DNA of 64,000 bases. Origin: Treponema sp. GTDB lineage: Bacteria > Spirochaetota > Spirochaetia > Treponematales > Treponemataceae. The position numbers and the translations under genes were made by a program. The stretch spans positions 1 through 64,000 of the forward strand of contig JAFUTH010000005.1 of the NCBI GenBank assembly GCA_017484285.1, in the 5' to 3' direction. The notes below the pieces were generated by a model. It did no database searches. It worked only from the letters and a program-made list of their open reading frames with translations, and was not told where the DNA came from. Below are positions 51,331 through 59,741 of this stretch, piece after piece. The number at the start of each line of letters is the position of its first letter. Positions within the stretch are counted from its first letter, which is position 1.

Positions 51331-52446
51331 ATGCAAATTATTCCAGTAGCAAGCGGAAAAGGCGGTGTCGGAAAAAGCCTTCTCTCAGCAAACTTAGCCA
51401 TTGCGCTCGGGCAGGCGGGCAAAAAAGTCGTGCTCGCTGACTTGGACTTGGGCGCGTCAAATCTTCATCTTGTTATCGGGCAGAATTCCCCCAAAAAAGG
51501 AATCGGCACATTCCTTACGGGCGAGTCAAAATTCGAAGAAATCATTTCGCCGACTGATTACAAAAATGTCAGTTTTATCGCCGGCGACTCAGAAATTCCG
51601 GGCTTGAGCGCGCTCAAAGTCGCGCAAAAAAACGCACTCATCAAAAAATTCCACTCCGTCGACGCGGATTATCTCATCGTCGACTTGGGCGCGGGCACAC
51701 ATCTCACCATTTTGGACTTATTCCTTCTCTCTCCGCAGGGAATTATCGTCACTGCCCCCACCGTCACGGCAACGCTCAACGGCTACCTGTTCTTAAAGAA
51801 CGCGGTGTTCCGCCTCATGTCGGCAACATTCAAAAAGAACTCAAAAGCGGCGGACTTCATCAACAAACTTCGGAACGATTCTTCATCACTCCAGCGCTTG
51901 TACATTCCCAAATTAATCGAAAAAATCACCGAAATCGACCCGGAGAACGGCGAGAAATTCAAGCGACGGCTCAGCCAGTTCCGTCCGCGGCTCATCATGA
52001 ACATGATTGACGAGCCAAAAGATGCCGACAAAGCGCAAAAAATCCGCCGCTCGTGCCAGCAGTATCTCGGTCTTGAAGTTGAATCGCTCGGTGTCATGTA
52101 CCGCGACTCAATGCAGGACAAGGCGCTTTCTTCGAGCCTTCCCGTCACCGTGTACAAGCCGAATTCAGTGCTCGCGCAGGCAATTTTCCGCATCGCCGAA
52201 AAAATCATGCAGGCGGAGTCACTTTCTTTTGACGAAACGTTCGAGCAGGCGACCGAAGAAGCGAGCGACGATTACTCAGCAAAACTCTCATACGTCGAAG
52301 ATTTGATTGGCTCGGGCGCATTAAACGTAAGCGAGCTTGCCGAAATGATTAAAACGCAACAATACGAGCTCACACAGCTCAAAAACGAGAATATTATGCT
52401 CAAAAACCGCCTCGTCAAGGCGGCTCAGCAAGGATTCAAAGTATGA
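51331..52446 (+). CDS. FlhG/MinD-like P-loop ATPase
   Basis: 371 residues from the ATG at 51331; an upstream in-frame extension would cross the promoter. Deviant Walker A SGKGGVGKS (about 8-16), LADLDLGASNLHL (switch I), and YLIVDLGAGTH (Walker B). The C-terminal 60 residues form a coiled-coil-like tail (YELTQLKNENIMLKNRL). FlhG homologues set flagellar number, MinD/ParA relatives place proteins at poles, and the FlhF partner is not in the window. The stop overlaps lgt (ATGA). Confidence 0.82.
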   Translation: MQIIPVASGKGGVGKSLLSANLAIALGQAGKKVVLADLDLGASNLHLVIGQNSPKKGIGTFLTGESKFEEIISPTDYKNVSFIAGDSEIPGLSALKVAQKNALIKKFHSVDADYLIVDLGAGTHLTILDLFLLSPQGIIVTAPTVTATLNGYLFLKNAVFRLMSATFKKNSKAADFINKLRNDSSSLQRLYIPKLIEKITEIDPENGEKFKRRLSQFRPRLIMNMIDEPKDADKAQKIRRSCQQYLGLEVESLGVMYRDSMQDKALSSSLPVTVYKPNSVLAQAIFRIAEKIMQAESLSFDETFEQATEEASDDYSAKLSYVEDLIGSGALNVSELAEMIKTQQYELTQLKNENIMLKNRLVKAAQQGFKV

Positions 52447-53426
52447 TGTTGCCGCTGTACGTCACCTATCCGTCATGGATTCACCCAGAGATTTTCCCCG
52501 GCGTACCCGTTTTGAGTTTGCTCCGCTGGTACGGCTTAATGTACATTTTCGCGTTCGGCACGGCATTTTTTGTACTCAAAAAATTGCTCCGCGAGGGCGC
52601 GTTGGATTCGACAAACGCTGACGGCACATTACGAAAAGCCACCGAAGACGATATTTTTAGCTTTATCGCAACGGGCATCGTCTTTTTGCTGATTGGTGCG
52701 CGCGTTTTTTCAACTTTGGTTTACGACACTTCGGGAATTTATTTCAAAAAACCGTGGCTCATTTTTTGGCCGTTCCAAAATGGCAGATTCACAGGGCTTG
52801 CGGGCATGAGCTATCACGGCGGCTTTATCGGCGGCTTGCTCGGAATGATTTTCTGGTGCTGGCGACACAACGTTCCGTTTTTCAAGTGGGCTGATGCCAT
52901 GGTCACCGCAATTCCGCTCGGCTACACGTTTGGCAGAATTGGCAATTTTATGAACGGCGAGTTGTACGGCAGAATCACCACCGCTCCGTGGGGAATGGTC
53001 TTTCCGCACGCCGAAAAATTTTCTTCTTCGCTACCGTGGGTCAAAGAATTTATGGCAAAAATCGGAATGGAAGCACAGACGAATCTTGTGAACCTTCCGC
53101 GCCACCCAAGCCAACTCTACGAAGCCTTGTTTGAAGGCGTTATTTTATTCTCAATCATTTGGCTTTTGCACAAAAAGAAGCCGTTCGACGGATTTTCGGG
53201 CGCGCTCTACACGGGTGGCTATGGTTTTTTCCGCTTTTTTATCGAATATTTCCGCGAGCCGGATGCAGACATCGGCTACCGAATCGCCGCTGACTCAAAC
53301 GCGCCCATCTACATGAACACGAGTTTGCTCAACATTTCCACAGGGCAGATTTTGTGCTTCCTCATGATTTTGGGCGGAATCGGCGTTGCGATTGCGGGGT
53401 ATGTGATTAAAAAAAGACGCGTATAA
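52443..53426 (+). CDS. lgt: prolipoprotein diacylglyceryl transferase
   Basis: 327 residues with about seven transmembrane segments. The Lgt signature is GRIGNFMNGELYGR (conserved Arg/Asn/Glu), preceded by SYHGGFIGGLLG with the essential His, and followed by RHPSQLYEALFEG. It attaches diacylglycerol from phosphatidylglycerol to the lipobox Cys, the first step of lipoprotein maturation. It is needed here for the many lipoproteins of this window, and its substrate phospholipid is made through PgsA (417-1028). The ATG overlaps the upstream stop. Terminator at 53462-53500. Confidence 0.95.
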   Translation: MMLPLYVTYPSWIHPEIFPGVPVLSLLRWYGLMYIFAFGTAFFVLKKLLREGALDSTNADGTLRKATEDDIFSFIATGIVFLLIGARVFSTLVYDTSGIYFKKPWLIFWPFQNGRFTGLAGMSYHGGFIGGLLGMIFWCWRHNVPFFKWADAMVTAIPLGYTFGRIGNFMNGELYGRITTAPWGMVFPHAEKFSSSLPWVKEFMAKIGMEAQTNLVNLPRHPSQLYEALFEGVILFSIIWLLHKKKPFDGFSGALYTGGYGFFRFFIEYFREPDADIGYRIAADSNAPIYMNTSLLNISTGQILCFLMILGGIGVAIAGYVIKKRRV

Positions 53427-53461
53427 ACGCGGATTATTTACTACGATAGCAATTAAGGCAA

Positions 53462-53500
53462 AAAAAATGCCCTGTGAGCATCTTCCACAGGGCATTTTTT
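53462..53500. terminator. bidirectional terminator between lgt and tkt
   Basis: AAAAAATGCCCTGTG, 9-base loop, CACAGGGCATTTTTT: a 15-base-pair palindrome with A/T tails on both sides between two convergent genes. Confidence 0.95.
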
Positions 53501-53522
53501 ATATGAATATGAAAATCTTTCT

Positions 53523-55493
53523 TTATGCGTTAATCAGTTCCGCAAGCTTGTCTGCCGTGAAGCCGAACGCTTCCGCGACTTTTTTGGCGGGACCACTCTC
53601 GCCAAAGCGGTCAATCGTGAACAAGTCTTTTTTGCTTGAAACATAGCCTTCCCAGCCTGTTTTGACGCCTGCTTCTGCAACGATAACGCGCTTTGCATTG
53701 CCCAAAATCTGCTTTTGGAAGTCTTCGCTCTGGCTTTCAAACAAATTTTTGTCCAAAACTGAAACGACGCGGACGGTCTTTCCGCTCACTTTTGCCGCCG
53801 CTTCCAACGCCATGTTGACTTCTGAACCAGTCGCGACAATAGTGACATCTGGAGTTGCCGCGCCATTTTTGACGACATACGCGCCTTTTTTGATTGTTTC
53901 GCGCCAGTCAGCGTTTTCTTTTGCGTAGACTGGAACATTCTGACGAGTGAGCGCGAACAAAACCGGATGGTCTTTTGCTTCCATTGCGATGTGCCAAGCC
54001 GCAACCGTTTCTTCGGCATCACCTGGGCGCAACACCTGCAAGTTCGGGATTGAGCGGAGTGAAGAAAGATGCTCGATTGGCTGGTGCGTTGGACCGTCTT
54101 CGCCGAGGTAGATTGAATCGTGCGTAAGGTCGTAGATGACTGGCATTTTCATAAGCGCTGCCAAACGAATTGACGGGCGCATGTAATCAGAGAAGACGAG
54201 ATAAGTCGCACAATACGGGCGAACGCCACCGTGCAATGCCATACCTGCACATTCGCTCGCCATACCAAATTCGCGGATACCGAATTCGATTGAACGGCCT
54301 GCGCGATTTTCGGGCGTGTAAGTGCCGCCGTCGCATTTCATTCCTGATTTGTTTGAGCCTTTGAGGTCTGCGCTTCCGCCGACGAGGTATGAATAGCGCA
54401 AGCCCATTGCATTAATCATGTCGCCTGAAGCCGTGCGCGTTGCGACAGATTTTCCGACTTCGTAGGTCGGGTCGCTTGCCTCGCCGTCAGCTGTGCCTTC
54501 GTAAGAAGCCTTCCACTGTTTTGCAAGTTCAGGATTTTCTTTTGCCCATGCTTCAAATTCAGCGTTCCAATCAGCTTCGCGTTTTGCGAATTCTGCTTTT
54601 TTGTCTGCAAAATATTTGACGGCTTCATCGTCAATCTGAAAGAATTTTTCTGGGTCTAAGCCGAGATTCTTTTTCGTTTCTGCGACATCCGCTTCGCCCA
54701 ACGGTTCGCCGTGAACTGCGGGAGTGCCCTGTTTTGGCGCAAATTTGCCAATTGTAGATTTGAGCATGATGAGCGTTGGCTTGTCTTCGCATTTTTTTGC
54801 TTCGTCAACGAGCGCGGCGATTTTTTCGACATCGTACATGCTTCCTTTTAAGACCTGCCAGCCGTACGCTTCGTAGCGTTTGCCGATGTCTTCGGTAAAG
54901 GTGATGTCGGTTGAGCCGTCGATAGAAATTTTATTCTGGTCGTAGAAAACGATGAGTTTTCCGAGCTTATTGTGGCCAGCGAATGAGCACGCTTCTGAAG
55001 AAACACCCTCTTCCAAACAGCCTTCGCCCACGAGCGCGTATGTGTAGTGATTGACGATTTTGTGTGCGGGGGTGTTGTATTTTGCTTCGAGCATGCTTTC
55101 TGCCAAAGCCATACCCACCGCAAGAGCCACGCCCTGTCCGAGCGGGCCAGAGGTATTTTCTACGCCGTCGGTGATTCCGTATTCAGGATGACCGCAGCAA
55201 GTTGAGCCAATCTGACGGAAATTTTTGACATCTTCAAGCGGAACTTTGTAGCCCGCCAAGTGAAGAATTGAATACAAGAACATTGAGCCGTGACCAGCAG
55301 AAAGAACAAAACGGTCGCGGTCAGCCCATTTTGAATTCGCCGGATTGTGCTTTAAGATTTCTCCGTACAGGACAGCAGCAAGTTCTGCACAGCCGAGCGG
55401 AAGACCAGGATGGCCTGAGTTTGCTTTTTGAATCGCGTCGATAGACAAGCTACGGACAGATTTTGCGACAGCAGCAATTCCTTTACAGTTCAT
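53523..55493 (-). CDS. tkt: transketolase
   Basis: 656 residues. N-terminal NSGHPGLPLGCAELAAVLY, then the thiamine-diphosphate motif GEGCLEEGVSSEACSFAGHN and FYDQNKISIDGS. The middle domain has FGIREFGMASECAGMALHG, and YLGEDGPTHQPIEHLSSLR; the C-terminal domain closes with GWEGYVSSK and FGESGPAKK. It moves two-carbon ketol units between pentose phosphates and glyceraldehyde-3-phosphate, linking the pentose pathway to glycolysis. AGGTAGGG ribosome binding site. It follows an unknown gene by 23 bases and is probably co-transcribed with it. Confidence 0.96.
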   Translation of the reverse strand: MNCKGIAAVAKSVRSLSIDAIQKANSGHPGLPLGCAELAAVLYGEILKHNPANSKWADRDRFVLSAGHGSMFLYSILHLAGYKVPLEDVKNFRQIGSTCCGHPEYGITDGVENTSGPLGQGVALAVGMALAESMLEAKYNTPAHKIVNHYTYALVGEGCLEEGVSSEACSFAGHNKLGKLIVFYDQNKISIDGSTDITFTEDIGKRYEAYGWQVLKGSMYDVEKIAALVDEAKKCEDKPTLIMLKSTIGKFAPKQGTPAVHGEPLGEADVAETKKNLGLDPEKFFQIDDEAVKYFADKKAEFAKREADWNAEFEAWAKENPELAKQWKASYEGTADGEASDPTYEVGKSVATRTASGDMINAMGLRYSYLVGGSADLKGSNKSGMKCDGGTYTPENRAGRSIEFGIREFGMASECAGMALHGGVRPYCATYLVFSDYMRPSIRLAALMKMPVIYDLTHDSIYLGEDGPTHQPIEHLSSLRSIPNLQVLRPGDAEETVAAWHIAMEAKDHPVLFALTRQNVPVYAKENADWRETIKKGAYVVKNGAATPDVTIVATGSEVNMALEAAAKVSGKTVRVVSVLDKNLFESQSEDFQKQILGNAKRVIVAEAGVKTGWEGYVSSKKDLFTIDRFGESGPAKKVAEAFGFTADKLAELINA

Positions 55494-55516
55494 AAAAACC
55501 CTACCTTTAAAAATGT

Positions 55517-56965
55517 TTATATGACATTAAACCGATTCTTTTTTACTTTGTCCAAAGCAGAAATAAGAAGCGGTTTTATATCTTCAAAATTGAGCTCCAT
55601 GCCCTCAAGGGAAAGCTCCATTGCGCAGGTCTCGCCTTCTTCGCACTCAGAATCATCGGAAAGAATCTCAAGAATCCGCGAGATGTGCGTATACAACTGC
55701 GACAACGTGACCAATTCCTGCTGAGGCAATTGATCCAGTTCTTTATTGTCGCAATCCAATTCGTATACGAGAGAGCCTACTTCCGAAAAAAGCTGCAATG
55801 CACGATGACGGAGTGAACCGTTTGTAAAATCGGCAAACCAATTGTACTTTTTACGGAGTATAGCATTTCTATTGACGATTTGCAATGTAAGCAATTCCCG
55901 CTCCTCTTTTGAAATAGGAATTTGCTTCGGAATGACTTTCTCAATGACCTCTTTAATATTGTCTTTTTTTTCGTACATCTGGTCTTTGAGGTAACAATCA
56001 ATCACGAAATCAGGAAGTGCGAAAAAAGGAATTGCCCTGCCGACATCTTCGTACATGTCTTCGTTCCATTTGCCGAGCGCAGGAACATCTTGACCTTTAA
56101 ACCACAAACGCGTCTCAACCCCAAAAAGCTCCAGTCCGACTTTTTTTGAGACATCTAAAAACTCATGAATCGAACCGCAATCAGGCACACACAGCTCATG
56201 ACGATGCTCATAGAACACATTTGCAAGCTGCTCTTCAATTGAGGAACAGGGACCCATGCGGTCAAAACTTTCAAGGAGCGCATTCTCAAGCGTTTCGTAC
56301 CACTTCTGCCGCTCCATATCCTCAGAGCTGATTTGAAACGGATTGAGTTTATGGGTAAGCACCGGAATAATATCGATAATGCCCCGATTCCAATCAGAAA
56401 CACGACACATGATTCGATCGCCGTATTTGAAGTCAACTTTGTCGAAGACAGGCTCAAGCGATAGTCCAGTAAGGGGAAGTTTTAAGGGAAGATCAAAATT
56501 ATTCTCAGCGATATGCAAATCCGCGCATGCCGGATCGGAACTGATATACTGCGCAGAAAATTCATCTCCGTACAGACAAAACAAATCGCGGGCAGTATTG
56601 CAATCAGTGTTGAATGTTTTTCGAGGAAGCTCTTGTCCTAAGAATTCAAACGTCAGCGAAAAAGAAAGCACATCAAAGTCAACGAACGGCATACAGCGGT
56701 CTCCCGGAATAAAAACCCGCTGATTAACCTCTTCTTGCGTAGGAACAAAACTAAAAACCTGATTCGAGAACGCTCCAGAACGCGTGATGTACATTTTTCT
56801 TTGAAGCGCGAATGCACGAATATCGTTATCGAGGAAATCAGTTAATTCGCGGAGAGAGATTTTGTGCCCAAGCCCGCAGAGCATTGCCGCAAGTTCCTTT
56901 GCGGAAAAGGGCGCAGGGTACGTTCTGAGAAAGTTTGTTAAAAAGTTTTCGATTGAAACACTCAC
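55517..56965 (-). CDS. hypothetical protein
   Basis: 482 residues, no family recognised. Cytoplasmic and fairly acidic, mixed alpha/beta. The first 70 residues could be a winged helix (FSAKELAAMLCGLGHKISLR). LPLTGLSLEPVFDKVDFKYG and YGDRIMCRVSDWNRGIIDI give a beta-barrel-like segment. No catalytic motif stands out. The start is a GTG whose upstream is TATCTTTATACT, so a -10 hexamer lies 6 bases before it and the mRNA could be leaderless. It is divergent from hsp20, with R1 copy B between. Confidence 0.5.
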   Translation of the reverse strand: MSVSIENFLTNFLRTYPAPFSAKELAAMLCGLGHKISLRELTDFLDNDIRAFALQRKMYITRSGAFSNQVFSFVPTQEEVNQRVFIPGDRCMPFVDFDVLSFSLTFEFLGQELPRKTFNTDCNTARDLFCLYGDEFSAQYISSDPACADLHIAENNFDLPLKLPLTGLSLEPVFDKVDFKYGDRIMCRVSDWNRGIIDIIPVLTHKLNPFQISSEDMERQKWYETLENALLESFDRMGPCSSIEEQLANVFYEHRHELCVPDCGSIHEFLDVSKKVGLELFGVETRLWFKGQDVPALGKWNEDMYEDVGRAIPFFALPDFVIDCYLKDQMYEKKDNIKEVIEKVIPKQIPISKEERELLTLQIVNRNAILRKKYNWFADFTNGSLRHRALQLFSEVGSLVYELDCDNKELDQLPQQELVTLSQLYTHISRILEILSDDSECEEGETCAMELSLEGMELNFEDIKPLLISALDKVKKNRFNVI

Positions 56966-57101
56966 AGTATAAAGATAACGAAATTTTCACGAAAAGCAAA
57001 GATTGCGCAGAGAAAATATCAGGAAATGAAAGAAATGGGTCAAAATGACGCAGATATACAAGAAATTTTGACACAAATAGGAAAATTTGGCATCTTAAAC
57101 A

Positions 57102-57228
57102 AAAAAAGTAGGCTCCCAGCAAGAACGCGGTGCTAGAATCCGCGGTTGCGCGTAATAGGAATCTGACTCGCTTCGCTCGCACGCGCAAAGCGGATTCGTA
57201 CCGCAACCTTGCTTCCGCCTACTTTTTT
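57102..57228. repeat. structured intergenic repeat R1, copy B
   Basis: 127 bases. AAAAAAGTAGGC (57102-57113) pairs with GCCTACTTTTTT (57217-57228). AGCAAG pairs with CTTGCT, GCGGT with ACCGC, GAATCCGC with GCGGATTC, and an apical TTGCGCGT pairs with ACGCGCAA. The inner half is almost identical to copy A (10941-11068). The arms differ but remain paired. Confidence 0.88.
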
Positions 57229-57273
57229 GCTCAACGGTCACTTTTCCAATTTTCCGTTTTCATTTTTCAAAAC

Positions 57274-57290
57274 TTGGCACGGAAGTTGCT
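57274..57290 (+). promoter_or_regulatory. sigma-54 (-24/-12) promoter of hsp20
   Basis: TTGGCACG (57274-57281), 4 bases, TTGCT (57286-57290): a full match to the sigma-54 consensus TTGGCACG-N4-TTGCW, with the invariant GG and GC correctly spaced. The predicted start is about 57301, giving a leader of roughly 72 bases. No sigma-70 hexamers with good spacing are seen in the same stretch. Confidence 0.85.
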
Positions 57291-57300
57291 TAATCTCTAG

Positions 57301-57368
57301 TGTCAGAAAAAAAAGACTGACAAAAAAATTACATTACAAACAATACCTAGCTTAGCTAGGAAGGAGAT
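57301..57368 (+). promoter_or_regulatory. hsp20 5' leader with two hairpins
   Basis: TGTCAG, 10 bases, CTGACA lies at the predicted mRNA start. CCTAGC-TTA-GCTAGG (about 57346-57360) ends at the ribosome binding site AAGGAG, so its last bases overlap the region the ribosome needs. A thermosensor or protein-binding role is possible but unproven. Confidence 0.45.
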
Positions 57369-57372
57369 TTTT

Positions 57373-57819
57373 ATGAACGCACTTTCACTTTTTAACGACT
57401 GGCTCAACAATGATTTTTATGGCACATCTGGCTACTGCGGAACTTCGGCCGCGGTTCCTGACGTGGACGTGACTGAGAACAAGGATTCATACATCCTCGA
57501 CATGGATTTGCCGGGACGTACGGAAAATGATGTAAGCCTTGAGCTCAACGAGGGCGTTTTGACGATTGCTTCTGTAAAAGAAACGACAAAAGCTATCGAG
57601 GACAAAACCGAAGACAAGCACGAGAAGAAAGAAGAGGCTGAAAAACCGCAGTTCTTGCTCCGCGAACGCCGCCGAACCGAGTTCCGCCGAAGCTTTACGC
57701 TCCCGAAAGACATCGACGCTGAGGGCGTGACCGCAGGATTCAAAAACGGCGTTCTCACCGTAAAAATCCCGCGCAAAGCAGAAATTGCACCGCGCAAGAT
57801 TCAGATTAGCGTAGCCTAA
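57373..57819 (+). CDS. hsp20: small heat-shock protein (Hsp20/alpha-crystallin family)
   Basis: 148 residues. The N-terminus (MNALSLFNDWLNND) is short and aromatic, then an alpha-crystallin domain (about 35-140: VDVTENKDSYILDMDLPG, LELNEGVLTIASV, and FKNGVLTVKIPRK, with a RRTEFRRSFTLP strand). It ends with IQISV, a short form of the IxI tail. These chaperones bind unfolding proteins without ATP. An acidic/Lys-rich insertion (KAIEDKTEDKHEKKEEAEK) lengthens the mid-domain loop. Ribosome binding site AAGGAG. Transcription from a sigma-54 promoter is unusual for this family. Confidence 0.93.
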   Translation: MNALSLFNDWLNNDFYGTSGYCGTSAAVPDVDVTENKDSYILDMDLPGRTENDVSLELNEGVLTIASVKETTKAIEDKTEDKHEKKEEAEKPQFLLRERRRTEFRRSFTLPKDIDAEGVTAGFKNGVLTVKIPRKAEIAPRKIQISVA

Positions 57820-57822
57820 GTC

Positions 57823-57867
57823 AAAAAAATCCCGCACTGTGAAAAATCATAGTGCGGGATTTTTTTT
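57823..57867. terminator. bidirectional terminator between hsp20 and the CBS gene
   Basis: AAAAAAATCCCGCACT, 12-base loop, AGTGCGGGATTTTTTT. Serves the convergent hsp20 (+) and CBS-ACT gene (-). Confidence 0.95.
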
Positions 57868-57893
57868 GCTTTTATCCGCGTTCATGCGGGTAA

Positions 57894-58532
57894 TTATCGA
57901 ATATCTTTGATTTCCACGCCCAGAGGCTTCAAAATCTCTTCTACTTCGGCTTTTTTGAGACCGATGATTTTGAATGTGATGATTCGCTTGCTTACATCGC
58001 TGCCGTCCGCCGTGATGAACGAGACGATTTTGCCCTGCTTGTCGGCAATTGCTTTGCTGATTTTTGCCAGCTCGCCGCAATTGTCGCTCACCTCAAGCGA
58101 AGCGCGCACGCCATCGTACTTAAAGCCGAACATATCGACCACGGCTTTGAAAAGGTCGGACTTCGTGAGGATACCCGCAAGCACATCGCCGTCCATAACG
58201 ATGACGCTGGAGATTCCCTTTTCTGCCATGAGTTTTGCCGCTTCCTCAATCGTCGCGTCTTTCTGAATCGTAATCGGATTTTTTTTCATCACCTTTTCGA
58301 CGGTCATCTTTGAGATGAGGTAGCTCAACTCGTAAATATCGAGCGTGGTCGCGTCAGACGGCATGGTTTTCTTTAAGTCAGTCTTGGTGATAACGCCTAT
58401 CAGCTTCCCCGCATCGTCAAGAACAGGCATTTTCGAGATTTTTTCCCTGTCCATCGTGTTCTTGACAGTGGAAATCAGCTCCTTCGGGTTCGTATACACC
58501 GGATTTTTCGTCATAAAGTCTCGTACAATCAT
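57894..58532 (-). CDS. CBS-domain pair with C-terminal ACT domain
   Basis: 212 residues. Two CBS domains (about 1-60: VRDFMTKNPVYTNPKELIS, MPVLDDAGKLIGVIT; and about 75-135: VEKVMKKNPITIQKDATIEE, SSVIVMDGDVLAGILTKSDL) are followed by an ACT-like domain (about 140-212: RASLEVSDNCGELAKISKAI), the AcuB-like layout. CBS pairs bind adenosine nucleotides, and ACT domains often bind amino acids, so the protein may sense energy or amino-acid state for the liv transporter upstream. AGGAGG ribosome binding site. Confidence 0.8.
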   Translation of the reverse strand: MIVRDFMTKNPVYTNPKELISTVKNTMDREKISKMPVLDDAGKLIGVITKTDLKKTMPSDATTLDIYELSYLISKMTVEKVMKKNPITIQKDATIEEAAKLMAEKGISSVIVMDGDVLAGILTKSDLFKAVVDMFGFKYDGVRASLEVSDNCGELAKISKAIADKQGKIVSFITADGSDVSKRIITFKIIGLKKAEVEEILKPLGVEIKDIR

Positions 58533-58554
58533 GTTTATCCTCCTATTTTAGTTT

Positions 58555-58647
58555 CTCACAGAGTACACAGAGACCACAGAGGACTTTCAGATTTGCGTTC
58601 GTTTTTCTTAAAAATAACGCTCTCTGTGCTCTCTTAAGCTCTGTGAG
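58555..58647. repeat. intergenic inverted repeat R4
   Basis: CTCACAGAG (58555-58563) pairs with CTCTGTGAG (58639-58647), with further ACAGAG/CTCTGT pairing inside. The direct motif CACAGAG is repeated. A partial TTTCTCACAAAGAG lies at 59387-59398 beside the toxin gene. Confidence 0.55.
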
Positions 58648-58652
58648 GATTC

Positions 58653-59357
58653 TTATCCGCCCAAGTACGCTTTCTTGACAGCCTCATCGTGAATCATGTC
58701 TTCCGCGTTGCCCGATGAGGCAACTTCGCCAGTCTCCAGAATGTACACGCGGTTTGCGATGCTCATCGCCTTGAATGCGTTCTGCTCAACCAAGAGAATC
58801 GTCGTGCCGTCGGCGTTGATTTTCTGAATGATGTCAAAAATCTCGTCAACGAGAATCGGCGCCAATCCCATGCTTGGCTCGTCCAAAAGAAGAAGTTCGG
58901 GCTTTGACATCAAGCCACGCCCCATCGCAAGCATCTGCTGCTCGCCGCCTGAGAGCGTTCCTGCAAGTTGCTTCACGCGCTCTTTGAGACGGGGAAACAA
59001 TTCGTAGACATGCTCCAAATCGGCTTTTATACCCGCCTTGTCTTTCCGCAAGAACGCACCCATTTCTAGGTTTTCGCGCACAGTGAGGTTTGAGAACACG
59101 CGCCGACCTTCGGGCACATGAATCAGCCCAGCCTTGACGATTTTGTCCGCCGCAAGATTCGTGATGTCCTCGCCCTTGAATGTGACCGTTCCGCTCTGTT
59201 TTTTAATCAGATTCGAGATTGAATGGAGCGTGGTTGTCTTTCCCGCGCCGTTTGCGCCAATCAGCGAGATAATTTCGCCTTTCTTGACCTCAAACGAAAT
59301 GCCTTTGAGCGCGAGAATCGAACCGTAACTGACTTTTAAATCTTTGACTTTAAGCAT
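58653..59357 (-). CDS. livF: branched-chain amino-acid ABC transporter ATP-binding protein
   Basis: 234 residues, the LivF length. Walker A GANGAGKT, signature LSGGEQQMLAMGRGLM, Walker B LLLLDEPSMGLAP, and the LivF-specific RLKERVKQLAGTLSGGEQ. It provides one of the two ATPases of the transporter. It is separated from livG by the toxin-antitoxin pair, but all genes point the same way. The nearest GGAG is about 14 bases from the ATG, so translation may be modest. Confidence 0.93.
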   Translation of the reverse strand: MLKVKDLKVSYGSILALKGISFEVKKGEIISLIGANGAGKTTTLHSISNLIKKQSGTVTFKGEDITNLAADKIVKAGLIHVPEGRRVFSNLTVRENLEMGAFLRKDKAGIKADLEHVYELFPRLKERVKQLAGTLSGGEQQMLAMGRGLMSKPELLLLDEPSMGLAPILVDEIFDIIQKINADGTTILLVEQNAFKAMSIANRVYILETGEVASSGNAEDMIHDEAVKKAYLGG

Positions 59358-59399
59358 GTTTTCTATTATTTGTCTCCATTTAAATTTCTCACAAAGAGA

Positions 59400-59741
59400 T
59401 TATTTATTTTCAATCAATTTTATAACGGCTTCAACAAGTTTTTGATAATTCTCATCGGAGAGTTTTGAAATTTTCTTTTCAAAGCAAAATTTATTTACTG
59501 CACCGATAAGATGAATGACAGCGACAGAATCTTTTGAAAGTCCTGTTTCTGATTTTTCAAAGAGGATATTCGGCTCAAAATCTGCTCGGTCAAGATTTGA
59601 AGTAAATGGAATTACAACGGCTGTATTCAAATCTTTTACGCCAAGCAAATCATTTTGCATAATAACGGCAGGGCGGATTTTTGAGGGCAAACTGCCCACA
59701 GGTACACCAAAATCAATTGTCCAAATCTCACCATGTGTCAT
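59400..59741 (-). CDS. mazF: MazF/PemK-family toxin (endoribonuclease)
   Basis: 113 residues. GEIWTIDFGVPVGSLPSKIRPAVIMQND is the family N-terminus; TAVVIPFTSN and SVAVIHLIGAV form the conserved core. MazF-type toxins cut mRNA at short sequences when their antitoxin is lost. It overlaps the upstream small gene by 14 bases, typical for antitoxin-toxin order. It lies between livG and livF, which is an uncommon place. Confidence 0.85.
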   Translation of the reverse strand: MTHGEIWTIDFGVPVGSLPSKIRPAVIMQNDLLGVKDLNTAVVIPFTSNLDRADFEPNILFEKSETGLSKDSVAVIHLIGAVNKFCFEKKISKLSDENYQKLVEAVIKLIENK

